From NCBI RefSeq assembly GCF_010671925.1, contig NZ_JAAHIH010000001.1, positions 1,617,053-1,681,052 of the forward strand: DNA of 64,000 nt, in the 5' to 3' direction. The notes under the pieces are model-generated. The model was given only the letters and a program-made list of their open reading frames with translations. It was not told where the DNA came from and searched no databases. Source of the DNA: Moorena sp. SIOASIH (GTDB lineage Bacteria > Cyanobacteriota > Cyanobacteriia > Cyanobacteriales > Coleofasciculaceae). The stretch's first letter is position 1. The number at the start of each line of letters is the position of its first letter. Positions 1 through 8,923 of this stretch are shown one piece after another. A program made the position numbers and the translations under genes.

Positions 1-203
1 AAGCTGAAAGTTGATAACTGAAAGCACCTCAAGTAGCGTGCGCGTAGCGCATTAGCTGATAACTGATAGCTGATAGCTGACGATGACATTACACTGAAGT
101 CAGTAGTTCATGCTTCTTTACAAAGATTGCCATAGTTCGGTTTACTTTTTTTATTAGCATCTTTGAGAATTATTAATCGGATTGACCGAAACTCTTATTG
201 GTT
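1..203. repeat. repeat-rich stretch upstream of panB
   Basis: The first 85 bases carry a 7-bp-type repeat (variants of gctgata) and a GCGTAGCG-type dispersed repeat near 37-52. The segment beginning 'gcacctcaagtagc' near 24 recurs near 5726, again just before a gctgatg tract, so the two form a dispersed cassette. No gene is visible before panB. Confidence 0.6.
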
Positions 204-986
204 ATGGCAGTTACTATCAAGCAGTTGAATCAATGGAAACAACAGGAGCGGCAGATTGTGGTGCTGACTGCTGCGGATTATGCGATCGCTCAGCTGTTGG
301 ATGAAGCGGGAGTAGACATAATCATGGTCGGGGATTCTCTAGCAATGGTTACGCTGGGTTACTCGACAACGCTGCCAGTGACCCTTGAGGAAATGATTCA
401 CCATACCAAAGCGGTGTGTCGGGGTGTTAAACGGGCATTAGTCGTTTCTGATTTGCCGTTTTTGAGTTATCAGGAAAGTCCTCAGCAGGCAATCCACTCT
501 GCCGGTCGAGTGTTAAAGGAAACTGGAGCAGTGGCAGTGAAGTTGGAGGGAGGATACCCTGCCATGGCTGAAACTGTGGCCAGACTTACCGCTGTGGGAA
601 TTCCGGTGATGGGTCATGTGGGTTTAACACCGCAGTCTATTCATCTGCTAGGTTTACGGCAACAAGGAAAAACAGCGGAAACTGGGGAGCGGATTTTGCA
701 GGATGCGATCGCATTGGAGCAAGCTGGTGCCTTTGCTATTGTTTTAGAACATATTCCACCGGATTTAGCAAGGTCAATTACACAAAAATTAACTATTCCC
801 ACCATTGGCATTGGAGCCGGACCACACTGTGATGGGCAGGTGTTAGTGACAGCGGATTTACTAGGGCTTTCCGAGCGCCAGCCACCCTTTGCGAAGTCTT
901 ATGTTAATTTGCGCCAGGTAATTACCCAAGCCGTGCAGGAGTTTAGTACAGAGATTCGTTCTGGAGAATTTCCAAAAGACCCATAA
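204..986 (+). CDS. panB: 3-methyl-2-oxobutanoate hydroxymethyltransferase (ketopantoate hydroxymethyltransferase)
   Basis: Transfers a hydroxymethyl group from 5,10-methylene-tetrahydrofolate to 2-oxoisovalerate, the first committed step of pantothenate and CoA synthesis in the cytoplasm. The 260-residue product matches the usual family length. It shows the metal/substrate motif VGDSLAMV (about residues 41-48), VKLEGG (about 112-117) and GHVGLTPQ, all typical of the PanB TIM barrel. A TTG two codons upstream (198) is in frame, but the ATG at 204 gives the usual family N-terminus. The next gene starts 30 nt downstream on the same strand, so the two may be co-transcribed, though no functional link is obvious. 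The identification is secure. Confidence 0.97.
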   Translation: MAVTIKQLNQWKQQERQIVVLTAADYAIAQLLDEAGVDIIMVGDSLAMVTLGYSTTLPVTLEEMIHHTKAVCRGVKRALVVSDLPFLSYQESPQQAIHSAGRVLKETGAVAVKLEGGYPAMAETVARLTAVGIPVMGHVGLTPQSIHLLGLRQQGKTAETGERILQDAIALEQAGAFAIVLEHIPPDLARSITQKLTIPTIGIGAGPHCDGQVLVTADLLGLSERQPPFAKSYVNLRQVITQAVQEFSTEIRSGEFPKDP

Positions 987-1016
987 GGAAGATATCATTG
1001 AAGTAAAAGCTCCACG

Positions 1017-2750
1017 ATGAACATAGATAGAAGATTTTTTATCGGCTGGATCAGTGTGATCGCTTATGGATTTTTTTCCAAGCTTAATGCTCAACCCTAT
1101 AATCCAGCAGCTAGAGGAAAAATTGTTATCAATCAAATAGGTTATTACCCAACTGGTCCTAAGTTGGCGTTCTTAATCAATTCCCCCAATTCGGAAAAGA
1201 ACCAAGTTGAACTTGTTGATCTAATCACTCACAAAACGGTTTTTGTGACCAACCTGGGAAACTCTGTAAACGATAAAGCCAGTAATGATAAAATTAGGGT
1301 TATTGATTTTACTAAATTCGATAAATCAGGTAGCTATTACCTCAAATACGGCTATAGTCAGTCTTATCCTTTTGGCATTGGTAAGGAAATTTATAAGGAT
1401 ACCTTTACAAAGCTACTCCGGTCATACTATTTGCAACGGTGCGGTGTTGCTGTAAATGATTCAGTATCTGGAGTCAAACATCCCCCCTGCCATCTCAAAG
1501 ATGGGATTATTGCCCACAACGATGAGTTTCATAAAGCTGGTGACTTCAAATCTGCCCAAGGTGGCTGGCATGATGCTGGGGATTTTGGTAAATATGTTGC
1601 GCCAATGACAGTCACCATCGGACGGTTGTTAAGCTTGTACGAGCAATATCCTAAATCATTTACAGACAAGCAGTTAACTATACCAGAAAGCGGCAATGGT
1701 AGACCTGACCTACTCGATGAGGTCAAGGTAGGATTAGATTGGCTGTTGAAGATGCAGCGGGAGGATGGTGCTGTCTACCGCAAGCTGTCAGGAAAAAATT
1801 GGCCAGGGGAAATTCTACCCAATCAAGATACTCAGCCACGGTACACTTTTGGGATATCTACACCTGAAACTGGCAAGTTTGCAGCAGTAATGGCAATGGC
1901 TGCTAGAGTTTATACTCCCTTTGACAAGCAACTGGCTCAAACCTACTTACAAGCGGCACAGAAAGCCTGGGGGTTTCTCCGAAAACAGCGATCTATGAAG
2001 GTGGATTGGCAAGAAGGAGATGACACCGGTTCAGGTAAGTATCTTTTTGGAGAGTGGGATCAGCAAGAATCCTTAAAAACCGATCAAGATGACCGCTTCT
2101 GGGCAGCCGTAGAACTGTTTATTACTACAGGGGAGAGTAGCTACGAGAAATACTTAGCTAAAACTATCACGGCCTTCGACTATGGTGAGTTTGGTTGGAA
2201 AGATCCCTCTCCTCTAGCAATGGTTAACTATTTGGTGCAGAAACAAAGGAAGGGGTCAGACAAACTGAAATTAGAAATCACAGCTAGGCTGATGCGAAGG
2301 GCGGATACTCTGATGGAAAAGATTAACCGTAGTGGCTACCGTTTAGCTATTGATAAATTCCATTGGGCATCTAATCATAAGATAGCTGAGGAAGGAATTA
2401 CGCTACTGTATGCCTACCGCATCACTGGCAATCAAGGCTACTACAGGGCAGCTGTTGAGCAGTTAGATTATTTGCTGGGGCGCAATCATTTTAATCTTTG
2501 TTTTATTACCGGTGTTGGCAGCAACTCGGTGCGTCATGTACATCATCGGATTTCCCGAGCTAAAAGAATTGTCATCCCTGGTCTGATGGTAGGGGGTCCT
2601 AATACTGATGCCCAGGATGATATTGCTCCTAAAGGCTTGGGAATGTTGAGTTATGTGGATGATGAGCGGTCTTGGGCTACTAATGAATATGCTATTGATT
2701 ACAATGCTTCGGTGATTGCCTTGATGGGCATGGTGATGGCACAGACTTAA
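1017..2750 (+). CDS. glycoside hydrolase family 9 (endoglucanase-like), exported
   Basis: Probable beta-1,4-glucanase. The N-terminus has a twin-arginine-like motif (DRRFFIG, residues 4-10) followed by a hydrophobic stretch, suggesting Tat export. Residues about 35-125 resemble the Ig-like domain that precedes many GH9 modules (GKIVINQIGYYPTGPK). The (alpha/alpha)6 catalytic module follows: GGWHDAGDFGKY places the paired aspartates at D186/D189, LLGRNHFNLCFITG and the RHVHHR segment are family signatures, and ATNEYAIDYNAS places the catalytic acid at E557. All expected catalytic residues are present and the 577-residue length suits Ig+GH9. No carbohydrate-binding module or dockerin is visible. 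The substrate (cellulose, mixed glucan or the cell's own exopolysaccharide) cannot be told from sequence. Confidence 0.93.
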   Translation: MNIDRRFFIGWISVIAYGFFSKLNAQPYNPAARGKIVINQIGYYPTGPKLAFLINSPNSEKNQVELVDLITHKTVFVTNLGNSVNDKASNDKIRVIDFTKFDKSGSYYLKYGYSQSYPFGIGKEIYKDTFTKLLRSYYLQRCGVAVNDSVSGVKHPPCHLKDGIIAHNDEFHKAGDFKSAQGGWHDAGDFGKYVAPMTVTIGRLLSLYEQYPKSFTDKQLTIPESGNGRPDLLDEVKVGLDWLLKMQREDGAVYRKLSGKNWPGEILPNQDTQPRYTFGISTPETGKFAAVMAMAARVYTPFDKQLAQTYLQAAQKAWGFLRKQRSMKVDWQEGDDTGSGKYLFGEWDQQESLKTDQDDRFWAAVELFITTGESSYEKYLAKTITAFDYGEFGWKDPSPLAMVNYLVQKQRKGSDKLKLEITARLMRRADTLMEKINRSGYRLAIDKFHWASNHKIAEEGITLLYAYRITGNQGYYRAAVEQLDYLLGRNHFNLCFITGVGSNSVRHVHHRISRAKRIVIPGLMVGGPNTDAQDDIAPKGLGMLSYVDDERSWATNEYAIDYNASVIALMGMVMAQT

Positions 2751-2815
2751 TCATTGATAACATGATGTTCCTGGCCAGTCCAAAACCAGCCAGGAACTCT
2801 GGTTAAATCAAAAGA

Positions 2816-4903
2816 TTATTTAGCGGCTTCCTCACGTTCCTTAACTTCCTTAATTACCTCTTCTGCCACATTACTTGGGCAAGGGGCGTAGTGGGAGAAC
2901 TCCATCGAGAACTGACCACGACCAGATGTCATAGTACGCAGGTCACCAATATAGCCAAACATCTCGCTTAACGGGGCATCTGCCTTAATGCGAGCACCAG
3001 TAAGAGTTTTCTCCTGAGACTTAATCATCCCACGGCGGCGATTGAGGTCACCAATTACATCCCCCATGTAATCTTCTGGTGTGAATACATCTACTTTCAT
3101 AATTGGCTCTAACAATTGAGGTGAAGCCTTGCCAAAGGATTGCCGATAAGCAGACTTGGCCGCAATTTCAAAGGCAATAGCCGATGAGTCTACGGGGTGG
3201 TAGGCACCATCAGTCAAGGTTACCTTGAAATCCACACAAGGGAATCCAGCCAACAGACCCTTTTGAATGCTATTCTCAAAGCCCTTTTGTACAGCAGGCC
3301 AAAATTCCCTGGGTACATTACCACCAGTCACCTTGGACTCAAACTGGAAGCCAGTACCGGGTTCACCTGGTTCAATAACGTAATCGATTTTACCATATTG
3401 ACCAGAACCACCGGACTGCTTCTTGTGGGTATAGCTGTCTTCGATGCGCTTGGTAATGGATTCACGGTATGCAACCTGGGGCTTACCTACATCCACCTCA
3501 ACGCCATGAGTCCGTTTCAGGATATCAACTTTAATGTCTAGGTGCAGCTCACCCATGCCCTTAATGATCGTTTCCCCACTTTCCTGGTCAGTTTCAACGT
3601 GGAAAGATGGGTCTTCCTGAACCATCTTGCTCAGGGCAATGCCCATTTTCTCAGAGGAACCTTTTTTCTTTGGTGCGATCGCAATGGAAATCACGGGGTC
3701 TGGGAAGACCATCGGCTCAAGAGTAGCAGGATTTTTGGGGTCACAGAGGGTATGCCCAGTCTGGACATTTTTCATCCCAACGATGGCCACAATATCACCG
3801 GCCTGGGCAGAGTTAATTTCTTCCCTGGAATCGGCATGCATCTCTACCAAACGACCAATACGCTCAGTTTTACCTGTGAAGGTATTAAGTACTGTGTCAC
3901 CCTTGGATAAGGTTCCTGAGTAGATACGGGTAAAGGTCAGAGCACCAAAGCGGTCATCCATGATCTTAAATGCCAAGGCACGCAAAGGTTTTTCTGGGTC
4001 AACATAGGCAAGTGTACCGGTTTCGTTACCTTCTAGATCGATTTCTGGTTGGGGTTTGACTTCAGTTGGATTCGGCAGGTAGTCAACTACAGCATCAAGT
4101 ACCAACTGCACTCCCTTATTCTTGAAGGATGAACCGCAGTAGGTAGGGAAGAAAGCCAGCTCACGAGTTCCCTGGCGAATGCAACGCTTAAGGCTTTCGA
4201 TATCTGGTTCTTCCCCTTCTAGATACTGTTCCATCACCTCGTCATCCTGCTCCACAGCCATTTCAATTAACTGCTCGCGGTAGGTTTCCACATCATCAAC
4301 CATGTTGGCGGGAACATCTTGAAGCTCATAGTTCATAGGATCCCCAGAGTCATCCCATACCCATGCCTTACGGGTTAGCAAATCCACTACACCCACAAAA
4401 TCGTTCTCAGTTCCGATCGGCAGTACCATTACCAGAGGCTTAGCACCAAGTACATCTTCTACCTGCTTAACAACTCGGTAGAAATCAGCCCCGAGACGGT
4501 CAAGTTTGTTTACGTAGATAATCCGAGCAACTTTTGAGTCATTGGCGTAGCGCCAGTTAGTTTCTGACTGGGGTTCTACACCACCTGAGCCACAGAAAAC
4601 ACCAACGCCACCGTCGAGAACCTTCAGAGAACGATAAACCTCAATGGTAAAGTCTACGTGACCTGGGGTATCAATAATGTTGAGTTGGTGGTCTTTCCAG
4701 AAACAACTGGTGGCGGCAGACTGAATAGTAATACCGCGCTCTTGTTCCTGTTCCATAAAGTCCGTTGTAGCTGCACCTTCGTGAACCTCACCAATTTTGT
4801 GGATTTTCCCGGTAAGTTTTAGGATCCTCTCCGTTGTAGTTGTCTTGCCTGCATCAACGTGAGCAAAGATACCGATATTTCGATAACTAGTGAGGTCTTT
4901 CAT
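2816..4903 (-). CDS. fusA: elongation factor G paralogue (translational GTPase)
   Basis: Ribosomal translocase-type GTPase of 695 residues, full length. Visible are G1 AHVDAGKTT (near residue 14), the switch I motif [13 protein letters not shown] (G3), NKLDRLGAD (G4), and a domain IV/V C-terminus ending [13 protein letters not shown] good Shine-Dalgarno (AAAGGAG) lies 6 nt before the ATG. It is not beside rpsL, rpsG or tuf, and its N-terminus ([19 protein letters not shown]) differs from the usual str-operon EF-G. It is therefore best read as the second, stand-alone EF-G many cyanobacteria carry; the symbol is used loosely. Whether it acts in elongation, ribosome recycling or stress cannot be judged here. 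The gene appears monocistronic. Confidence 0.93.
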   Translation of the reverse strand: MKDLTSYRNIGIFAHVDAGKTTTTERILKLTGKIHKIGEVHEGAATTDFMEQEQERGITIQSAATSCFWKDHQLNIIDTPGHVDFTIEVYRSLKVLDGGVGVFCGSGGVEPQSETNWRYANDSKVARIIYVNKLDRLGADFYRVVKQVEDVLGAKPLVMVLPIGTENDFVGVVDLLTRKAWVWDDSGDPMNYELQDVPANMVDDVETYREQLIEMAVEQDDEVMEQYLEGEEPDIESLKRCIRQGTRELAFFPTYCGSSFKNKGVQLVLDAVVDYLPNPTEVKPQPEIDLEGNETGTLAYVDPEKPLRALAFKIMDDRFGALTFTRIYSGTLSKGDTVLNTFTGKTERIGRLVEMHADSREEINSAQAGDIVAIVGMKNVQTGHTLCDPKNPATLEPMVFPDPVISIAIAPKKKGSSEKMGIALSKMVQEDPSFHVETDQESGETIIKGMGELHLDIKVDILKRTHGVEVDVGKPQVAYRESITKRIEDSYTHKKQSGGSGQYGKIDYVIEPGEPGTGFQFESKVTGGNVPREFWPAVQKGFENSIQKGLLAGFPCVDFKVTLTDGAYHPVDSSAIAFEIAAKSAYRQSFGKASPQLLEPIMKVDVFTPEDYMGDVIGDLNRRRGMIKSQEKTLTGARIKADAPLSEMFGYIGDLRTMTSGRGQFSMEFSHYAPCPSNVAEEVIKEVKEREEAAK

Positions 4904-5223
4904 AGTTACTCCTTTATTTACTCCTTAATAAAATTTAAACAAAATCTATGCATATTAACAACAGTATGCCCTGATGGGGTATCATTGTTGTCCTGATGGA
5001 CAAGCAAGAGGAAATATCAATCAGAGAATAACCAGCCCTCCCAATCATTGCCTGTTCAAAAAAATCAATCACGGAACGACGGTTATATTGCTCTATCGGT
5101 GATTCAGCAGCTGCTTTGAGGTTAGGGCTATGAATTATCCCCAGTCAAGCCAGAGAGCTTGGGCAAATGCGATCGCTATTTTTGGGACTACTTGAATAGT
5201 CTTGTCCTGTTACCTAATAGCCC
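4904..5223. other. intergenic, no gene seen
   Basis: Upstream region of the EF-G gene. Near 4965-5000 it holds two copies of 'cctgatgg' in the contexts 'ccctgatggggtatc' and 'tcctgatggacaag'. A HIP1 site lies at about 5168. I see no ORF, RNA gene or clear promoter. Confidence 0.5.
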
Positions 5224-5517
5224 TTATTTGTAAGAAAAAAACTCAATTTGAGGTACCAATGGGTCTTGAACAACACCCACACCAACAAACCCCCACCGTT
5301 CAAGCAAATTCTTCAACTGACTCCCAGAAACCGACTCTACAGAAAATTGGTCAGCTAAATCAGCACCGTGGGTATTGAGATAACTCAGGGCATCAAAGTG
5401 TTCGCGAAACATCAACAGATATCCAGCTCCAGCCTCTGGGCTACCAGCTTTCGGTTGGGCAACCAGATAACGACCGTTCCTTCTAGAAAGAATCAGATAA
5501 TGAATTTGGGTAAACAT
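5224..5517 (-). CDS. small conserved protein of unknown function
   Basis: A 97-residue cytoplasmic protein without membrane segments. The ORF is open to 5580, but the internal ATG at 5517 (MFTQIHYLILSRRNGRYL) is the more natural start because the upstream extension is basic and low in similarity to any fold. The middle (MFREHFDALSYLNTHG) looks helical and the end (QIEFFSYK) is beta-like. I recognise no domain. It lies alone between the EF-G gene and a repeat block. No function is proposed. Confidence 0.6.
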   Translation of the reverse strand: MFTQIHYLILSRRNGRYLVAQPKAGSPEAGAGYLLMFREHFDALSYLNTHGADLADQFSVESVSGSQLKNLLERWGFVGVGVVQDPLVPQIEFFSYK

Positions 5518-5829
5518 CTTGAAAATAGTCCTGAGGCGCGTCCTTACAGCAAGGCAGAAGCCAGAAGGCAGGATGGACAATCGTTTCAGTTTTTTTTCCT
5601 AATTTTATCAAAGGTTTTATTCTATTTGGGTTGTCAACAAAAATTGACGTCAAAATGAAATTTCGGACAGTAAGTATTCAGCAGTCAGCGGTCAGCGGTC
5701 AGGTTATTTTATTCAAAAACTGTCGCACCTCAAGTAGCATGGCACAGACTTCGACGCTTTGAAGCATAGGCTTTTGGCTGATGGCTGATGGCTGATGGCT
5801 GATGGCTGATAGCTGAATGCTTAAATTCT
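5518..5829. repeat. repeat block with gctgatg heptamers
   Basis: Holds a short 'agcggtc' repeat near 5683-5702, a copy of the 'gcacctcaagtagc' cassette near 5726, and a run of 7-bp gctgatg units at about 5769-5815. No gene is visible. Confidence 0.7.
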
Positions 5830-6894
5830 CTATTTCAAATCTTCTAGACGAATTCGAGGATCAACTACTTTCAGCAGCAAGTCTGCTAACAAATTACCCA
5901 AAATCAGCATTGTAGCTCCCATCATCAAGCTTCCCATTACCAGATACAGGTCTTGAGCAGTTACCGCCTGTAAAATCAAACGACCTAAACCTGGCCAGTT
6001 GAAGAAAATTTCAGCAATAAATGAGCCACTGAGTAGAGAAGCAAACTCAAAGCCAAGGATGGTAATCAGAGGATTGATAGCATTGCGCAATGCATGGACA
6101 TAGATCACTCGATTTTCTGGCAGTCCCTTAGCACGGGCTGTCTGAATGTAGTCTTGCCGTAGCACATCAAGTAATTCACCCCTAGTAATTCGCTGTAGAC
6201 CAGCAAAACTAGTAATGGATAGAGCAATAGTTGGCAAAATCATATGCCAGCCAATATCCAAAACCTTACCAATGGAGGATAAATCATCATGATTGATACT
6301 GGTCATACTACCTACAGGAAATAAGGGGGAAAGATTCTGGGCAAGGATGAGCAGCAACAGAGCAGTGATTAGGCTGGGGAAACCCTGACCTGTGTAGCTA
6401 ATCACTTGTAGGAATCGGTCAATGGTTCGATTCTGATTAACAGCAGCCAGGATACCGAGAGGAATTGCGATCGCCCAAGTAATAAAGATTGAGGCTACTG
6501 CTAAGAGTAAGGTGGCTGGTATCCGCTCCAATAACAGAGATGACACAGGACGGAAATAAGCGAAACTGGTACCAAAGTCAAATTTGGTCACAACTCGTAC
6601 TAGCCAACGCCAATACTGCACAATTGCTGGCTGATCTAAACCAAATTGCTCCTTGAGTTCCTCGATTCGTTCCGGGGAAATTTTGGGATTTTGCCTGAGG
6701 GTATCCAGAAAATCTCCCGGTGCAAACTGAATAATGGCAAAACTTAGAGCAGATGCCAACAGCAAGGTCAAAAGACCCTGCAACAGTCGCTTGACCACGT
6801 ACAGAAAGGTCTCACTCGTGACCAGAAGTTTTAGTCTATGCCAAGCCCCATCAAACCGATTGATAATGCTAGAATCTCTAGTAGAAGAAGTCAT
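5830..6894 (-). CDS. ABC transporter permease, DppB/OppB type
   Basis: Inner-membrane permease of the peptide/nickel importer family, 354 residues. Family features are the N-terminal transmembrane helix (LTLLLASALSFAIIQFAPG), a periplasmic linker with NPKISPERIEELKEQFGLD typical of DppB, and further hydrophobic segments. The EAA-like coupling loop contains DYIQTARAKGLPENRV. In this family the protein pairs with DppC, two ATPases and a periplasmic binding protein, none of which lies next to it here, so the transporter's other parts are encoded elsewhere. The substrate (oligopeptide, dipeptide or other) cannot be assigned. The start has no clear Shine-Dalgarno, so a somewhat shorter protein is possible. 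Confidence 0.9.
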   Translation of the reverse strand: MTSSTRDSSIINRFDGAWHRLKLLVTSETFLYVVKRLLQGLLTLLLASALSFAIIQFAPGDFLDTLRQNPKISPERIEELKEQFGLDQPAIVQYWRWLVRVVTKFDFGTSFAYFRPVSSLLLERIPATLLLAVASIFITWAIAIPLGILAAVNQNRTIDRFLQVISYTGQGFPSLITALLLLILAQNLSPLFPVGSMTSINHDDLSSIGKVLDIGWHMILPTIALSITSFAGLQRITRGELLDVLRQDYIQTARAKGLPENRVIYVHALRNAINPLITILGFEFASLLSGSFIAEIFFNWPGLGRLILQAVTAQDLYLVMGSLMMGATMLILGNLLADLLLKVVDPRIRLEDLK

Positions 6895-6957
6895 CTAATA
6901 GTCGTTAGTTGTTAGTCATTCGTCATTAGTCATTCGCCATTGCTTTAAAGTCCTTTA

Positions 6958-7002
6958 AGAATTAAGAATTAAGAATTAAGAATTAAGAATTAAGAATTAA
7001 TT
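6958..7002. repeat. aagaatt heptamer tract
   Basis: About six consecutive 7-bp aagaatt units between the permease and apt genes. It is one of many 7-bp microsatellites in this window. Confidence 0.8.
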
Positions 7003-7076
7003 CTTTGAAACTTACTTTCTTTTGACCAATGACTAATAAGTAATGGTTAACTCTAATGGTTAACTCTAATGATTAA

Positions 7077-7595
7077 CTAATAGTCAACCAGGGTGATCAG
7101 GGGAACATCAGGCAGTTGCTGACGTCCACCTAAATCCCGTAATTCGATGATAAAGCCAAGACCTACCACTTGACCGCCTGCTTGTTCTACCAGCTTGACT
7201 GTAGCCGCTGCTGTTCCTCCAGTAGCAATTAAATCATCGATAATCACAACCTGGGAGTTAGGTGTGAAAGCATCTTGATGGACTTCCAACTTGTCTGTAC
7301 CGTATTCTAGGTCATACTCAGCCGAGTATACCGCTGCTGGTAGTTTACCCGGTTTGCGCACTGGGACAAACCCAGCCCCGAGTTGGTAAGCTATAGGTGG
7401 TCCAAATATAAAACCACGAGACTCCATACCCACGACATAATCAGCCCTTACTCCTGCTTCCTGAAATTTTTGAGCTAAGGTATCGATAGTGTAGCGTAGT
7501 CCTTCTGGATTGCTCAGGAGGGTAGTGATATCCCGAAATACAATCCCTGGTTTGGGAAAGTCAGGGATATCGCGAATCAGAGATTTTAAATTCAT
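7077..7595 (-). CDS. apt: adenine phosphoribosyltransferase
   Basis: Purine salvage enzyme that makes AMP from adenine and PRPP in the cytoplasm. The 172-residue length is standard. The N-terminal [20 protein letters not shown] is characteristic of Apt, as is [21 protein letters not shown]. The PRPP-binding loop [14 protein letters not shown] sits near residues 117-130. The start ATG at 7595 gives the usual family N-terminus. It lies between the permease and a divergent DUF3038 gene, with no operon partner. PRPP is supplied by Prs, also encoded in this window (10733-11725), but the genes are not linked. Confidence 0.96.
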   Translation of the reverse strand: MNLKSLIRDIPDFPKPGIVFRDITTLLSNPEGLRYTIDTLAQKFQEAGVRADYVVGMESRGFIFGPPIAYQLGAGFVPVRKPGKLPAAVYSAEYDLEYGTDKLEVHQDAFTPNSQVVIIDDLIATGGTAAATVKLVEQAGGQVVGLGFIIELRDLGGRQQLPDVPLITLVDY

Positions 7596-7770
7596 CGGTA
7601 GGTGAACTTATTTATCAATGGGGTTTGAATCAAACTATAGCTTGCCATTCCCTTTCTGTAAAAGCGTACACTAGAAAGCTGAACCTTGTGTGATTCCTTG
7701 GAACAAATCTATTCAAAAGGTTTTCGCTGTAGGATAAGCGCTATTAGAGTGAATCTTTCGACGGACCGTA

Positions 7771-8376
7771 ATGCTGACCAATAGTCCTGCTTCCCAGTCA
7801 AAGCCAATAATTTTAGATAGCCTACCTGATTTCAGGATTCCAGCTCAGGGCTGTCCACCACGAACTCGGCTGCATATTGACCTAATTTTACTCGCCATTG
7901 AAGCTCTCGAACTGGGAGGTTCTGAGGCGATGCTATTGGCGGCTAGAGAGCTGGAACTTCAGGACATTATTAAAAATCGTGTTGTCCTGTGGCGTATGCG
8001 CTCTACCAATCCCTGGCGGCGCTCTTACACACGACGTCCTCTAACTCCACAAGAAGCTAAGGCTTTAGTGGTGATTGCTAGTCATATGGCACGCCGAATG
8101 ACGGTTCTGATTAGGCAGTTGTTGACTGCTTATCAACAACTACTGGAAAAGCAGGTACCTCTAGAACAACATTTTCGCCTATCTAAGTATTTGGAAAGGT
8201 TCCAGGCTCATTTTCGCAGCCGGATGAACCCCCGTCGTTCTAAAGTGGCTGCCTATAACTCTCAAGAAAAGTTGAATCAACTCGCAATTTCTCTATTGAG
8301 TCAGCTTCTGTTCTGTACAGGTACTTCTGGAAGACAAAGATTATGGACTAGTTTGTTTGATGGGGAATTGCCTTGA
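7771..8376 (+). CDS. DUF3038 family protein
   Basis: A 201-residue protein of a family known only from cyanobacteria, function unknown. It is mostly helical and rich in Leu, Arg and Gln, with no membrane segment (for example LLAIEALELGGSEAMLLAARELEL and SRMNPRRSKVAAYNSQEKL). In cyanobacteria this gene is commonly followed by a DUF4335 gene, and that partner is present here at 8924. The pair is separated by roughly 550 nt of inserted non-coding sequence, unlike the usual tight spacing. The family call rests on recollection of its sequence pattern and on the partner gene. Confidence 0.8.
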   Translation: MLTNSPASQSKPIILDSLPDFRIPAQGCPPRTRLHIDLILLAIEALELGGSEAMLLAARELELQDIIKNRVVLWRMRSTNPWRRSYTRRPLTPQEAKALVVIASHMARRMTVLIRQLLTAYQQLLEKQVPLEQHFRLSKYLERFQAHFRSRMNPRRSKVAAYNSQEKLNQLAISLLSQLLFCTGTSGRQRLWTSLFDGELP

Positions 8377-8489
8377 ATGTTGCCGTTGCTGATTATCGCC
8401 ATGCCATCAAGTATAGCCAGGTTAATTAACCATTACCAATTACTAATTACTCTCAATGCTAGTCTAAGAGGTTGAACAAAAATGAGCGA

Positions 8490-8905
8490 CGCATTCCCCC
8501 ACCTCTCTAGGCAGGTGGGGGTTAGAACCGCCAAAAGCCAAAATATGATATAATGGCATCATCTTGAGCGGTACGGCGAAGGACAGACGAGATTCTGAGC
8601 AACCCTGAGGCACGACCTCTCAACGAAAGGGAAAATTAACCTATAAATCCTTTGTAGTCGGTTCATAAACGTCAGACTCTCAGGTAAAAGCTTCATTGAA
8701 TAAGCCCCATAGCGGAAGCGATGCAGCGCGGTCTTGGGGGTTTCCCCCATGAGCGACTGCATCAAGACAACGACTTGGGGGAACAGTCCAGCAAAAGTCC
8801 TGGAAGCAGGCGCGAGGATGCCGCCTGTCGCGAGGGATAAACCCTTGTAATCAAGACGGATACCCACACCTCGCGTAGCAGGTGGGGGAAGCATTCATAG
8901 GGAAT
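8490..8905 (+). mobile_element. non-coding IS605-like insertion with end hairpins and a structured interior
   Basis: An insertion of about 410 bp separates the DUF3038 and DUF4335 genes. The left end has a perfect 9-bp-stem hairpin (8496-8521, CCCCCACCT...AGGTGGGGG). The right end has a matching hairpin with one mismatch (8863-8888) followed by GAAGC. Just inside the left end is a TATAAT box (near 8553). The interior has many short complementary segments and a one-unit copy of the dispersed hairpin repeat (8717-8768), but no ORF of note. The architecture resembles guide-RNA-bearing ends of IS200/IS605-type elements. It may be a stand-alone omega-RNA-like relic, which is inference. Confidence 0.5.
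8717..8768. repeat. dispersed hairpin repeat, 1+1 units
   Basis: Left-arm unit gcgatgcagcgcggtcttgg followed by right-arm unit 'cccccatgagcgactgcatc'. This is the simplest form of a family found at six loci in this window, where both arms always have equal unit numbers. Confidence 0.85.
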
Positions 8906-8923
8906 TTTCAGCAGGAACAGCCG

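Noticed and set aside
8690..8710. 'actctcaggtaaaag', similar to the end of a glycine riboswitch aptamer
   Set aside because: The matching 5' half of the aptamer is not visible and the downstream gene (DUF4335) has no link with glycine. The segment lies inside an insertion.
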